Source of the DNA: Virgibacillus aidingensis
GTDB lineage: Bacteria > Bacillota > Bacilli > Bacillales > Amphibacillaceae
Reading direction: 5' to 3'
Length of the DNA stretch: 64,000 nucleotides
Assembly (NCBI RefSeq): GCF_010994035.1
Contig: NZ_WIXN01000008.1
Coordinates: forward strand, 62,001-126,000
The stretch's first letter is position 1. Each line of letters begins with the position of its first letter. Shown here one piece after another: positions 34,571 to 43,615 of the stretch. Position numbers and translations under genes: made by a program. The notes under the pieces are model-generated. The model was not told the DNA's origin. It saw only the letters and a program-made list of their open reading frames with translations, and searched no databases.

Positions 34571-34680
34571 GTGACAGCTTGCGGCTCACCTACGCACCAA
34601 TGTCATTCTATTCACTACTTTATAAAAACATTCCTCAAACTGCAAGTAAATAATTACCATATTTTAAGTTTTCCCGGTCA

Positions 34681-35094
34681 TTATTTTTCCGTTTTCTGTT
34701 CTTTCTGCCTGCCTGATTCTTTTATTTTTCCTAAAATCGTCATCCATAACTCTTTTCCTTTTTCCAACATAAAGCCATACCACTTTTTGAAATTTTCCCC
34801 ATGAAGTGTATAAATAAATAACACTGCCCAGGCGGTCAAATAGATATACATCAATCCAATGAGCACCGCCCACAAATTCCTGTTCAAAAATTCCTGTAAG
34901 AGATAGGACACACCTGATATATTTGCAGGTTTACCGCCGATGAATATTAAATTTATCAGGGGCACAGCAAGAGAAACAATGATTGTAATATAAGCAAATG
35001 GAATTAACTTGTTCTTAAAATTACTTACAATAGCTGTAAGTAAAGTAAGGAACAAAAAACCGGCATAGAAAAAAAGCCCTGCTGACATTTCCAT
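34681..35094 (-). CDS. Membrane protein of unknown function
   Basis: About 137 aa with four hydrophobic segments (FFYAGFLFLTLLTAIV, FAYITIIVSLAVPLINLIFI, LWAVLIGLMYIYLTAWAVLFIY) and a long basic/acidic C-terminal tail (GKIKESGRQKEQKTEK). The start is uncertain: AGGAG is followed by GTG GTG GTG ATG, and the ATG at 35094 is used here. The gene lies 13 bp downstream of the decayed phosphotransferase on the same strand. I do not recognise a family. Confidence 0.6.
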   Translation of the reverse strand: MEMSAGLFFYAGFLFLTLLTAIVSNFKNKLIPFAYITIIVSLAVPLINLIFIGGKPANISGVSYLLQEFLNRNLWAVLIGLMYIYLTAWAVLFIYTLHGENFKKWYGFMLEKGKELWMTILGKIKESGRQKEQKTEK

Positions 35095-35107
35095 CACCAC
35101 CACACTC

Positions 35108-36078
35108 CTAATTACCCGTTACATGATCTGTTTTAACCTGCAGCAAAAATAACTCCAGTGCCTGTTTATTTATCCAGTTTCTTCCCCAGACATCTTCATT
35201 TTCCAGCATTGTGCCAATGAGCCAAATCCTTCTTGCTGTAATCAAGAAAGGCAAAACGCCAAAATCGTCTTTTTTTAAATCCCGCTCATTCAGATACCCC
35301 TGCATAAATGCTTCCCAGCATCTTTTTTCATCATTTTTATAATTGGTAATCAAATTCCACCAGGATACTGCAATATCATAAGCACGATATCCAACAGCAC
35401 TGCGATCAAATCCAAATATCTTCAGTTTATTGTGATGGATATGCATATGATGATTATGAAAATCTCCGTGGCAAAAACCAATTTCCAAATCCTTTTCAGC
35501 CAACACCTTTTTAATATTTTCGATGGTATCTTCGAATGTCTTTACTGCGTCTTTATCAAAATATGTGTACAGTACAGGTGTTATGAATGAAGCCGGTTGA
35601 TCCAGCAAATATGCTTCATCAATTTGAAATCCTCGAGTTTGCTGCGTTTGAAATGAATCCATTTGTACGTGCATTTTTCCAAGCGACTTTCCCATCAGAT
35701 GGGAGTTATCTGTATTACTCTAGGTCGTTCCCCATTTGCGTAAGAAAATAACACGCCATACCGTAATCCTTCCGGCGCTTTTATTTTACAAAGATAGGAA
35801 CCGTCCTTCTTTTTAAGCGGAAAGGAAATGGGATAATTTTTTTCTTTTAAATGGTTTAGTGCATCCACCTCAAATAAAATCGCTGATTTATCCCGCCATT
35901 TATGACGGTACACCCTGAAAATATAAGCATTATTTTCGTCTTGTATATAATATGTATCATTCAGCCCCCTTGTTAGAAATCGGCATTGTTTAATCGTCTT
36001 TAGTTCATAATGCTGCAGCAATTCTCTAATAGTAGTTTCATCAATTAAGGTATGCTTCGCTTTGATCATTGCAGTCAT
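35108..36078 (-). pseudogene. Frameshifted aminoglycoside-phosphotransferase-fold kinase
   Basis: Two overlapping frames together give one APH/choline-kinase-like protein: residues from MIKAKHTLIDETTIRELLQHY to ANGERPRVIQITPI (36078-35695), then MGKSLGKMHVQM onward (35695-35108). The stop of the first overlaps the start of the second (TGATG), as expected for loss of one base. The catalytic loop keeps HGD, but the canonical Asn is His (HGDFHNHHMHI) and the Mg-binding DFD is GFD (KIFGFDRSAVGYRAYD). Broken frame plus loss of two metal ligands point to a decaying gene rather than a working two-part kinase. Confidence 0.8.
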
Positions 36079-36304
36079 AATGTACCCCCAACAGTCTTAT
36101 TATGCCTCTTTTAAAGTAATTCGATCTTCATTCAAAAATTCCTGTATTTCAATCGTGACAATTACAAGTCACCATTCCTTCCTTTTATTTGCACGGTTCG
36201 AGTTTAAGAGGTAAGTTCTTGAGATTGCTTCTCCATCGTCTTCAATTTAGATTTTTATAAATGGATTTACTAAAATCATGAACTTACAGGATAAAATAAT
36301 CACA

Positions 36305-36343
36305 TATAAAAAATATGGGGGCTCCAAAACACTTGGAACACCC
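36305..36343 (-). terminator. Terminator of the MFS transporter gene
   Basis: Minus-strand GGGTGTTCCAA / TTGGAGCCCC stem with a short internal mismatch, followed by CATATTTTTT, shortly after the stop. Confidence 0.7.
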
Positions 36344-36350
36344 TTGTAAA

Positions 36351-37793
36351 TCATCGTGCTTTATGTTCTGTTACCTTGTTTCCCGGCTGCCATGCTGGTC
36401 TCGTCCCTTTGATATAGAAAGCCAGGATCAGTCCCGCAAGTGATAGTCCTGCCGTAATATAAAAAGATACATTGACACCATGAATTAATTCAGCCGGCGC
36501 AGCGTCCGGGCCTGTATTCAATGCAGCTGCAGTCATCACTGTAATTAATATGGCAGTTCCAATCGAAGCTGCCACCTGCCTCATTGTATTTGTCATGGCG
36601 GAGCCGTGCGGGATTAATTTTCTTGGCAGCTGATTTAGTCCCGCTGTAGTGGCAGGCATCATTACCATGGAGATGCCAAACATGCGAATGGCAAAAACAG
36701 TTGTAATAAAACCGAGGGATGTCTCCGGTGTTAAATTGGTATATAGAAAAGAAGTAATTGTTAATAAAGTTAATCCTGTAATGACCAGATATCTGGCACC
36801 GAATTTATCAAAAATCCTTCCGTTAACAGGAGACATAAATCCCATAATTAATGCTCCCGGGAGCACCATTAGACCCGCTTCCAGTGCAGTATAACCCGCC
36901 ATGTTCTGCATATATATAGGCAAAATCGTTTCCGCGCCGATTAATCCTATAAAAGCTATCATTCCAATAATCGTGCTGATCGTGAATATTTTATTTTGAA
37001 AGACACGAAATTCCAGAATAGGCTGTTTCAGCTTCAGTTGGCGAAGAATGAAAGCTGTAAGCGCAATGGCTCCTGCAGACAGCGCAGTCAGCACAGTGAA
37101 GTTTGACCAGCCAACGTTTCCCGCCGAGCTGAACCCATACAACAACCCGCCGAACCCCAAAGTTGATAGAATGATAGATATGGCGTCCACTTTTGGGTAG
37201 GTTTGTTCCGTAACATTCTTCATAACAAAGTAAGCTATGACTATATTTAAAATTGCAAATGGAAGCACTACATAAAATAGTGACCGCCACGGGTATTGTT
37301 CAACCAGCCACCCGGAAATAACCGGACCCAATGCCGGTGCGAAGCCAATCACAAGACCGACTGTGCCCATCGCTGTCCCTCTTTTTTCCACAGGAAAAAT
37401 CAATAAAAATATCGTCATCATTAACGGCATCATAATTCCTGCACCGGAAGCCTGAATAACCCGTCCAATCATTAGCATTGTAAAGTCCGGGGCAAACGCA
37501 CATACCAGCGTCCCAAATGCGAATATGCTCATCGCCGTTAAAAATAACTTTCTCGATGTAAATGTTTCTATCAAAAAAGCAGTAATAGGAATCATAATTC
37601 CATTCACCAGCATAAAAACAGTGGTTACCCACTGTGCCGTATTCTCTGTTAAATTTAGATCTGCCATAATATGGGGAATGGCAGTGGCAAGCAATGTCTG
37701 ATTTAAGATGGCTAAAAATGCACCTGTGATAAGTACAGCAACGATGGGAAGCTTGTTTATTTGTTCCGGATTTTCTATTTTCACCTTACTCAT
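36351..37793 (-). CDS. MFS multidrug efflux transporter, DHA2 (EmrB/QacA/LmrB) family
   Basis: Fourteen-helix proton-driven drug exporter of 480 aa. Motifs seen: LNQTLLATAIPHIMADL (family motif D1 in helix 1), GRVIQASGAGIMMPLMMT (motif B region), GTAMGTVGLVIGFAPALGPVISGWLVEQYPWRSLFYV (motif C, antiporter type). Start ATG 37793 follows GAGGAG at 8 nt; a longer opening at 37814 would place that ribosome site inside the gene. It is closest in look to LmrB-type pumps. The natural substrate is not predictable. No adjacent TetR or MarR regulator is visible. Confidence 0.9.
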   Translation of the reverse strand: MSKVKIENPEQINKLPIVAVLITGAFLAILNQTLLATAIPHIMADLNLTENTAQWVTTVFMLVNGIMIPITAFLIETFTSRKLFLTAMSIFAFGTLVCAFAPDFTMLMIGRVIQASGAGIMMPLMMTIFLLIFPVEKRGTAMGTVGLVIGFAPALGPVISGWLVEQYPWRSLFYVVLPFAILNIVIAYFVMKNVTEQTYPKVDAISIILSTLGFGGLLYGFSSAGNVGWSNFTVLTALSAGAIALTAFILRQLKLKQPILEFRVFQNKIFTISTIIGMIAFIGLIGAETILPIYMQNMAGYTALEAGLMVLPGALIMGFMSPVNGRIFDKFGARYLVITGLTLLTITSFLYTNLTPETSLGFITTVFAIRMFGISMVMMPATTAGLNQLPRKLIPHGSAMTNTMRQVAASIGTAILITVMTAAALNTGPDAAPAELIHGVNVSFYITAGLSLAGLILAFYIKGTRPAWQPGNKVTEHKAR

Positions 37794-38145
37794 GACTGCA
37801 TCTCCTCGTTGCAATGAAATTATTAACTATTATAAACGTTATAAAAGCAATATCCATTTTACCATACTTATGGGGAAACAAAACCTTATCCATCGTAAAA
37901 TTAATTCTAACGTGTAAATTACGGGATGAAGGAGGACGAAATTTATGAAACAAGCGAGAGGATGAAAAGCTATTCCCAACGGCAAGAGAAGAAAATATGT
38001 AACACTGCCGGCATAAACTCAAGTTTATCTGGTGTATGAGCCGCGCTAAAAACCAGTCTCACCGAAAATTGTGGTCATTCCCCTGATTTCGTCGAATAGC
38101 CGGCAGTGCCTGTCACTTTGAATTCTTGGGGAGTTACAGCCGTAC
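37794..38145. other. Intergenic region, no gene recognised
   Basis: About 350 bp. At 37929-37946 there is a strong ribosome site (AAGGAGG) and ATG, but the frame stops after six codons; a few further codons in frame (KAIPNGKRRKYVTLPA) look like a remnant. Nothing else is supported. Confidence 0.4.
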
Positions 38146-38514
38146 CTATTGCCACTCAAGAAATTCAATTCTGTTCCCGAATGGATCTGCAACATAAAAA
38201 CGGTGCGCCCCCGGAAGGCGATCATCAACTTGAAAATTTATGTCTTCCTTCTGTAATTGCACCTTTAATGCTTCCAGATTTTTCACACGGATTGCCGGAT
38301 GTGCTTTCTTTGCGGGGGCAAAAGGGGATTCTGTCCCAATGTGGATATGGACAGCTCCGGCCTGAAACCATACTCCCCCATTTTTCTTCAACGTCTCCGG
38401 TTTTTCTATTTCCTCAAACCCGAGCTTATCCCGGTAAAAATGACGGGCTTCCTCCTCACTATCTAAGGGTGATGCCAATTGCACATGATCCAATGCTTCA
38501 TATTGAAAAGCCAT
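38146..38514 (-). CDS. VOC-superfamily (glyoxalase/bleomycin-resistance) protein
   Basis: 122-aa single-unit vicinal-oxygen-chelate protein. The beginning LDHVQLASPLDSEEEARHFYRDKLGFEEIEKP and the end HRFYVADPFGNRIEFLEWQ are the two beta-alpha-beta-beta-beta modules, with likely metal ligands His (LDHVQL), His (VHIHIGTE) and Glu (RIEFLEW). Such proteins dimerise and may act as lyases, dioxygenases or drug-binding proteins; the substrate cannot be inferred. ATG follows AAGGGAGG. It stands alone downstream of a candidate structured RNA on the same strand. Confidence 0.85.
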   Translation of the reverse strand: MAFQYEALDHVQLASPLDSEEEARHFYRDKLGFEEIEKPETLKKNGGVWFQAGAVHIHIGTESPFAPAKKAHPAIRVKNLEALKVQLQKEDINFQVDDRLPGAHRFYVADPFGNRIEFLEWQ

Positions 38515-38627
38515 ACCATTACCTCCCTTAAATTAAGCGTAACATTCCGGCCAGAATGAAGATAATACCATTTTTTAATCGGAAGAGACATCATTTACTT
38601 ATATGGCGGGACATCTGATTCTAAAAT

Positions 38628-38809
38628 ACAAAAAAACCAGTTCCCTCTAAGAAACCGGTTTCTATCGTTATGTATATACAGGCCACAATTGCCGTATTTA
38701 AGATAACAAGTTTTTAACCACCATATCACCAGGTGGGTGTCTGCAGAAACTTTCCTGTCTTCCGCTGCACATTGACGGCCCGACATTAGAGTTTCAATGT
38801 AAAACTCCC
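38628..38809 (-). ncRNA. Candidate structured RNA ending in an intrinsic terminator
   Basis: The minus strand has no protein frame but strong nested pairing: a 5' hairpin GAGTTT-AAACTC, a long rod pairing ATGTCGGGCCG with TGGCCTG...ACAT and AAGTTT with AAACTT, an inner hairpin CCCACC-GGTGG, and a terminator AACCGGTTTC / GGGAACTGGTT with seven Ts. The length of about 180 nt and the rod shape recall 6S RNA, but I cannot confirm identity. A GATAAT -10-like box is at about 38812-38817. Confidence 0.4.
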
Positions 38810-38934
38810 TATTATCTCGTTAGAGGTTAAAACTTAAGTGAAATACGAACATTGCAGCTTGTATTTATAATTATATATTAAACCTTTCACTCCCATTTTG
38901 CAATGGGAATAATATCCTAATTTTATGTCTGATT

Positions 38935-39192
38935 TTAGAATAATAACTCGTATACTTCTGTCAGTTCTTTTACCCTTTGGACATATTGCACTCTTTTTGC
39001 ATAAGCCAGTTCATTTTCCAGCACATCGTTTAAATAGGTGGCTTCTTCTTCATCCAGCTCTTTTACAAATAATTCTTCACTTGCGTAATTGCCTCTTTCC
39101 AGTTTTCCCATGATATTTTGACATAGTTCGTTATCCCTGTAATTTGACAAAGCTTCGGATAAATATTTTAAAGTAGGATCGATTAGATTCAC
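38935..39192 (-). CDS. csgA: Sporulation protein CsgA (sigma-G-dependent)
   Basis: 85-aa protein matching B. subtilis CsgA (82 aa): DPTLKYLSEALSNYRDNELCQNIMGKLERG, then YASEELFVKELDEEEATYLNDVLENELAYA and the C-terminal ELTEVYELLF. CsgA is made in the forespore; its function is unknown. The start is set at GTG 39192, where similarity begins; the frame is open further upstream, but those codons lie within the next gene, which is read in another frame. The two genes are separated by only 4 nt and should be co-transcribed. Confidence 0.8.
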   Translation of the reverse strand: MNLIDPTLKYLSEALSNYRDNELCQNIMGKLERGNYASEELFVKELDEEEATYLNDVLENELAYAKRVQYVQRVKELTEVYELLF

Positions 39193-39196
39193 CTTC

Positions 39197-39337
39197 TTAT
39201 ATCTTTGTATTCTTCTTTTTTGCCCGCTGTTCCAGCTGGGATTTTGGCTGCTGATCTGAGGCATCTTCAGACAATCCTTGCGGGTTTATGCTCGTAACAT
39301 CTCTTCGTTTGCTGTACTGGTTTTTCCTTTTACTCAT
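39197..39337 (-). CDS. Small basic hydrophilic protein, probably spore-associated
   Basis: 46-aa product (starts MSKRKNQYSKRRDVTSINPQ, ends in a lysine-rich KKKNTKI) with an excellent ribosome site (TGGAGGTG, 7 nt). Its length, lysine/arginine content and absence of hydrophobic stretches resemble minor small acid-soluble or YuzL/YfhD-type spore proteins. Position directly upstream of csgA, in an apparent two-gene unit, supports a sporulation role. I cannot name a specific family. Confidence 0.65.
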   Translation of the reverse strand: MSKRKNQYSKRRDVTSINPQGLSEDASDQQPKSQLEQRAKKKNTKI

Positions 39338-39403
39338 TGCCAACACCTCCAGTACTAGTGTTGCAAGTTGTCAATTTTCTATTCCTGTAAAATTTACAGA
39401 AGA

Positions 39404-39436
39404 TAAAAGCACCGTGCCGGAGCACAGTGCCTTTTC
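39404..39436 (-). terminator. Terminator of the acyl-CoA ligase gene
   Basis: Minus-strand GCACTGTGC / GCACGGTGC stem (39409-39430) followed by TTTTATC, about 13 bp after the stop. Confidence 0.8.
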
Positions 39437-39443
39437 ACCTTGT

Positions 39444-41045
39444 TCATGTCCAAAATTTCTCATATTTATCCCTCAGCGACCGTTTTAACACCTTTCCACT
39501 TGGATTTTTCGGCAATTCATCGGTAAAGTCAATATATTTGGGAACTTTAAATTTTGAAAGTCTCGCCCGGCAGAATTCTTCTACCTCCTCTTTAGATAAA
39601 TTCGCTCCTTGCTTCGGAACAATAACGGCTGATACCGCCTCAATCCAATAGGCATCAGGAATACTGATTACAGCTGCTTCCGAAACACCATCCAATTGGT
39701 AAAGCGTCTCCTCCACCTCTCTGCTCGACACATTGACACCGCCGGTATTAATCATATCCTTTTTGCGGTCAACAATAGTAATATAGCCTTCTTCATCCTT
39801 CACCCCAAGATCTCCACTGTGGAACCAGCCGCCTTTAAAAGCTTCAGCTGTTTTATCCGGATCATGTAAATACCCTTTCATTGCGTGAGGGGTACGGTGT
39901 ACAATTTCGCCAATTTCGCCGCGACTTATCTCTTTTCCTTCTTCATCAACAATTTTTGTTTGTACATTCAGTGACGGCGTTCCTGCTGAACCGAGCTTTC
40001 GCAATTGATCCTCCGGCTGCAGTGCAGTTGCGAGTGGAGCTACTTCCGTTTGACCATAAAAGTTCCAAAACCTGGCATTGGGCAGCCGCTCGGAAAGTTC
40101 CTTTAAAATTTCCCTGGGCATAATTGCAGCACCATAATAACATTTTTCCAAGCTGGATAAGTCACGCCTATCAAAATCTTCATGCCTTAACAGGGCAATC
40201 CAGACGGTCGGCGGTGCAAACAGCTGCGTTGCCCCTTCTTCTTCAATCGTTTTTAAAATAATCTCCGGACTTGAAGTACCCAGCACAATTCCACTTGCCC
40301 CTACATAAATACTTGGTCCGAGAAATACATGCAGCTGTGCACTATGATAGAGCGGCAGCGCATGAATGGCAATATCCCGGGATTCCATTTTACCGTCTAC
40401 AATACAGCTCACATACTCACTGATAAGGCTCTTATGGGAAAGCATTACCCCCTTTGGCCGGGATTCCGTCCCGCTCGTATAAAGGACATGTGCCAAATCA
40501 TCATCTTCAATATCTGCATCCACAAAATCTGCCGGCTGGCCTTCACGTGCCATGGATAATGGGGTCCATGCTGATAACTCGCCTTCAAACGTGCCGAGAA
40601 CATCCATTAAATAACGGAATTTTATCTCTAATCGGCCCGCTGATTTATCAAGGACCCGGGCATATTCCTCTGAAGCAATAAATCCGCTGGCTTCCGCATG
40701 TTCCAGAATATATTGCACATCTTCTGCAGAAAGCATATAGTTAATCGGAATCATCACTGCACCAATTCTGGCAAGGGCAAAATTTACCACGATAAAATCT
40801 AGACTGTTTTTGGACATTACGATAATCATGTCCCCTTTTTTCATCCCATCGGCCAAAAAAGCATGTGCCGTCTGGTTTACCAAATCATCTAACTCTGCAT
40901 AATTTAACCTTTGTGATTCATATACTACAGCTGCTTTTTCCGGCATTCGTTCCCTCGTTCTCACAAGCAAATCTCCCAGTGTACTGCGTCTTGTACGCAC
41001 CAGCATTTTTTCCAGTTCATCATGTACATTTGTTTCCGCCTTCAT
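39444..41045 (-). CDS. Acyl-CoA synthetase (AMP-forming), FadD-like
   Basis: 533-aa adenylate-forming enzyme activating a carboxylic acid to its CoA thioester. Motifs: P-loop-like YTSGTESRPKGVMLSH, WNFYGQTEVAPLA, GWFHSGDLGVKDEEGYITIVDRKKDMINTGG, and the final catalytic lysine in PKNPSGKVLKRSLRD. The substrate is probably a medium- or long-chain fatty acid, judging from the similarity to FadD-type sequences, but aromatic acids are possible. Start ATG 41045 follows GAGGAG at 8 nt; the GTG three codons upstream overlaps that site. Single gene with terminator. Confidence 0.88.
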   Translation of the reverse strand: MKAETNVHDELEKMLVRTRRSTLGDLLVRTRERMPEKAAVVYESQRLNYAELDDLVNQTAHAFLADGMKKGDMIIVMSKNSLDFIVVNFALARIGAVMIPINYMLSAEDVQYILEHAEASGFIASEEYARVLDKSAGRLEIKFRYLMDVLGTFEGELSAWTPLSMAREGQPADFVDADIEDDDLAHVLYTSGTESRPKGVMLSHKSLISEYVSCIVDGKMESRDIAIHALPLYHSAQLHVFLGPSIYVGASGIVLGTSSPEIILKTIEEEGATQLFAPPTVWIALLRHEDFDRRDLSSLEKCYYGAAIMPREILKELSERLPNARFWNFYGQTEVAPLATALQPEDQLRKLGSAGTPSLNVQTKIVDEEGKEISRGEIGEIVHRTPHAMKGYLHDPDKTAEAFKGGWFHSGDLGVKDEEGYITIVDRKKDMINTGGVNVSSREVEETLYQLDGVSEAAVISIPDAYWIEAVSAVIVPKQGANLSKEEVEEFCRARLSKFKVPKYIDFTDELPKNPSGKVLKRSLRDKYEKFWT

Positions 41046-41184
41046 TTTCTCCACTCCTCAAATGACATTTTAAGATGAGTTGCTTGCTGAATATTTCTTC
41101 TTTTTAGTTTAATCCATATTTTCTCCCAATACAAGCCTATTCTATAGCAAAATACGAAACTGCATCCTGATTTTTCTCAGATAA

Positions 41185-41227
41185 ATAAAAAAATTAAGGG
41201 GCAGATCCTATAAAGAATCTGACCCCT
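41185..41227 (-). terminator. Terminator of sppA-yteJ
   Basis: GGGGTCAGATTC / GGATCTGCCCC imperfect stem on the minus strand followed by TTAATTTTTTT, next to the yteJ stop. Confidence 0.85.
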
Positions 41228-41228
41228 G

Positions 41229-41699
41229 TTAATCGTCGAATATTACCCTTGTATTTCCTATCATGTCATGTACTCCCTGCTTCTGGGAGGTAAATCCGAC
41301 TATTACATAAAGCAGGAAAGTGAAGGAAAAAACACGATGAAGAAATCTGCCGACAACCTCCCTGAACAAAAGATCACTCCAGTTTAATGCCGATAAATCC
41401 TCACGTACCACTTTTAACCCAAAAATCATTTTTCCCAGCGTCCGGGAATAAAAGCGTGTCATCAGCAGGAAATACAAATAGAAAATAACGGATCCGGCAA
41501 TCCCTGCTGCTGTCCAGTAACCTATTTCCATAGGGAGACCATCATTCATAAAACGAAGCGGGCTAAGCAGGATACCATTTATACTAAAAACAACTAGCAA
41601 ATCAGCCAAATATGCCCAAAATCTCATCCAAAAGCCGGCAAATTTTGGTTTTGTCCCTGGTTCGTCATTGGTTGTATATACTTCTTGTTCTTCACTCAT
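41229..41699 (-). CDS. yteJ: RDD-family membrane protein, YteJ-like
   Basis: 156-aa membrane protein with the RDD domain: FAGFWMRFWAYLADLLVVFSINGILL at the start (here RFWAYLAD) and SRTLGKMIFGLKVVRED in the middle. Three transmembrane segments are likely. The start ATG 41699 lies nine nt after AGGAG, which itself overlaps the sppA stop. In B. subtilis yteJ also follows sppA and is linked with it in resistance to lantibiotics; a role in modulating SppA or transport of ions/osmolytes is not settled. Confidence 0.88.
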   Translation of the reverse strand: MSEEQEVYTTNDEPGTKPKFAGFWMRFWAYLADLLVVFSINGILLSPLRFMNDGLPMEIGYWTAAGIAGSVIFYLYFLLMTRFYSRTLGKMIFGLKVVREDLSALNWSDLLFREVVGRFLHRVFSFTFLLYVIVGFTSQKQGVHDMIGNTRVIFDD

Positions 41700-41711
41700 C
41701 AGAACCATCTC

Positions 41712-42710
41712 CTATTTCGTGTATAAATACATGGCACTCGGTGCATTGGATTGTCTGAATAGTTCTTGTAATCCAAGGATGTTCACATCTGGTGAACCGA
41801 ATGTGCTTTGTATTGTTCCCATCAAATACTGGCTGAAGCCGGCATTTGCCTCGTATTCAATGACTGAAGCCTGCTGCAGATCATAATCATCGCGGAGCAT
41901 GGAAATTGTGTCATCCATGGAACCTAAATCATCTACCAGCCCGTTTTCGTATGCCTGTTGTCCGGTATACACCCGGCCATCTCCCAGATTTCGAACCTCA
42001 TCTTCATCCATTCCGCGTCCATCTGCAATAACCTGTACAAAATCATCATACATTTCATCAATAATCGTCTGTAAAATCTCAAATTCCTCTTCGGTCATAT
42101 CACGGGTTGCAGACATAATATCCTTATATTCCCCGCTTTTAATTGTATTGAAATCAATGCCGAGATCGTCGGCCAGCTCGCTAAAATTTATGCTTTCCAT
42201 AATAACCCCGATTGAACCGGTTACAGTCGCCGGATGTGCGACAATCTTATCCGCCGGGGCAGAAATATAGTACCCGCCGGATGCTGCTGTATTGCCCATT
42301 GAAATGTAGACAGGCTTTTCATATTCCTCTTGTATTTCTGCAATCTGATCATGTATTTCGGCACTTTCCACTACACCCCCGCCAGGTGTATTTACCCGCA
42401 GGATAATGCCTTCTACTGTATTGTCCATTGCAGCATGCCGGAGCATCTCAAGGAACCCTTTGTGGTTATAGGCGGTGGAGGATAAAAGTTCATTTGTGGA
42501 CACATCCTGGATCACTCCTTCCACATGAAGAACTGCAATTTTTTCATTAAAATTTCCTTCCTCGATGACATTCTCGTCAAACGGTCTGTCCCAGAAACCA
42601 AATGCTTCCTCAAAATCCGTTGTTGCCATATTTGCCGTAAATCGAAATACGATCGAAATCAGGAACAGCCCAACCGCTATAGCCAGGGCTACCCATCTTC
42701 TGTTGTTCAT
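41712..42710 (-). CDS. sppA: Signal peptide peptidase SppA
   Basis: 332-aa membrane-anchored serine protease with Ser/Lys dyad that degrades leftover signal peptides. An N-terminal anchor (WVALAIAVGLFLISIVF) is followed by the ClpP-like fold: RVNTPGGGVVESAEIH, nucleophile Ser144 in NTAASGGYYIS and general base Lys196 in SGEYKDIMSATRDM. B. subtilis SppA uses Ser147/Lys199 at equivalent spacing. ATG follows TGAGGAGG. It forms an operon with yteJ 12 bp downstream, as in B. subtilis, where both contribute to lantibiotic resistance. Confidence 0.95.
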   Translation of the reverse strand: MNNRRWVALAIAVGLFLISIVFRFTANMATTDFEEAFGFWDRPFDENVIEEGNFNEKIAVLHVEGVIQDVSTNELLSSTAYNHKGFLEMLRHAAMDNTVEGIILRVNTPGGGVVESAEIHDQIAEIQEEYEKPVYISMGNTAASGGYYISAPADKIVAHPATVTGSIGVIMESINFSELADDLGIDFNTIKSGEYKDIMSATRDMTEEEFEILQTIIDEMYDDFVQVIADGRGMDEDEVRNLGDGRVYTGQQAYENGLVDDLGSMDDTISMLRDDYDLQQASVIEYEANAGFSQYLMGTIQSTFGSPDVNILGLQELFRQSNAPSAMYLYTK

Positions 42711-42739
42711 TATGTAACCTCCTCAATAAAACCAGTATG

Positions 42740-43435
42740 TTAATTTGCATCCAGGATATCCCATGCAGTGATGATCCCAGTCAGCCTTTCCTGCGGCGTG
42801 CCGGTTTTCGTAATTAATAATGCTTCCAGCCGTTTACCTCTGCCTATCTGCTCCCTGAAGATCTCTACCGCCCGATAAACAGAAGCTTTATTTGCGATAA
42901 ATTTATAATTTTCTTCCCCCTCAAAAGGAAGCACTTCCCTGATCAATGTTTTACTGGCAAGGCGGGGATCCCCTTCATTATTTGCCAGCCATTTTGCTAT
43001 CCCTTTTTGGGTAAGCAGGCCCTTAAATATATTTTTCTCATAAATAGGAAATTTAGACAGATCTTTTTCCCGGAACATCATCAGCATATCCGCGAGAGAA
43101 TCAGTTTCCTGAAAGGTGAATACTTCTTTGGAAAAAACGGAACCGACCAATGTCGGGTGCGTCAATTCTTTTTCAATCCGCTGAATTCGTTCCACAATAG
43201 AATCATGCGGTTCAGCGATAGCATAGGCCATATCAATTTTATTATGTACAATGGCATTCCGCAGCTCGGCAAAAGATAATAAATCCTCGCTGTAACGTCT
43301 TACAATGGCATTCGAACTCCGGAGTATTTTTACCGATCTGGCAAACCCGATGTCCCTTCGATTGTTCAATCGTGATTTTAATTGCTTCTCTATTTTTGTA
43401 AAAGCCGTTAAAAATTTCTCTGAGTTTTTATACAT
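42740..43435 (-). CDS. CBS-domain pair protein with N-terminal helical domain
   Basis: 231-aa cytosolic protein. Residues 1-95 are helical and resemble an HEPN/DUF-type helical module (FTKIEKQLKSRLN ... SFAELRNAIVHNK); residues 100-231 form two CBS repeats (FQETDSLADMLMMFREKDLSKFPIYE and VYRAVEIFREQIGRGKRLEALLITKTG). CBS pairs bind adenosine nucleotides and gate partner proteins. The AELRNAIVH motif is like the RxxxxH region of HEPN domains, which hints at RNA binding or cleavage, but that is speculative. Start ATG 43435 follows GGGGAGAAGG. Downstream, sppA begins 29 bp later. Confidence 0.7.
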   Translation of the reverse strand: MYKNSEKFLTAFTKIEKQLKSRLNNRRDIGFARSVKILRSSNAIVRRYSEDLLSFAELRNAIVHNKIDMAYAIAEPHDSIVERIQRIEKELTHPTLVGSVFSKEVFTFQETDSLADMLMMFREKDLSKFPIYEKNIFKGLLTQKGIAKWLANNEGDPRLASKTLIREVLPFEGEENYKFIANKASVYRAVEIFREQIGRGKRLEALLITKTGTPQERLTGIITAWDILDAN

Positions 43436-43550
43436 AACCTTCTCCCCACTATATGCTGGCCTTTCATAAGAAAATACCCAGCAGAATATCATACTGTTCA
43501 CTTTACCAAGATAACCACTTCCATGTCTAATTATGAACTGAAAGGCAACC

Positions 43551-43576
43551 GTTTAAAATTACCCCTTAGCGGGAAA
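43551..43576 (+). promoter_or_regulatory. Sigma-B-like promoter of the YflT-like gene
   Basis: GTTTAA (43551-43556), 14-bp spacer, GGGAAA (43571-43576), close to the sigma-B consensus GTTTAA-N12-15-GGGTAT and 40 bp before the ATG of a general stress protein. Confidence 0.6.
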
Positions 43577-43615
43577 AGCCATATATATTCTTCTATATTA
43601 CGGGAGGTGTCAAAG

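Noticed and set aside
36155-36172. GTGAC-N8-GTCAC inverted repeat as a third Fnr box
   Set aside because: The spacer is 8 instead of 6 bp and it lies upstream of a decayed gene; no promoter fits.
37929-37990. AAGGAGG with ATG on the plus strand
   Set aside because: The frame stops after six codons; at most a remnant.
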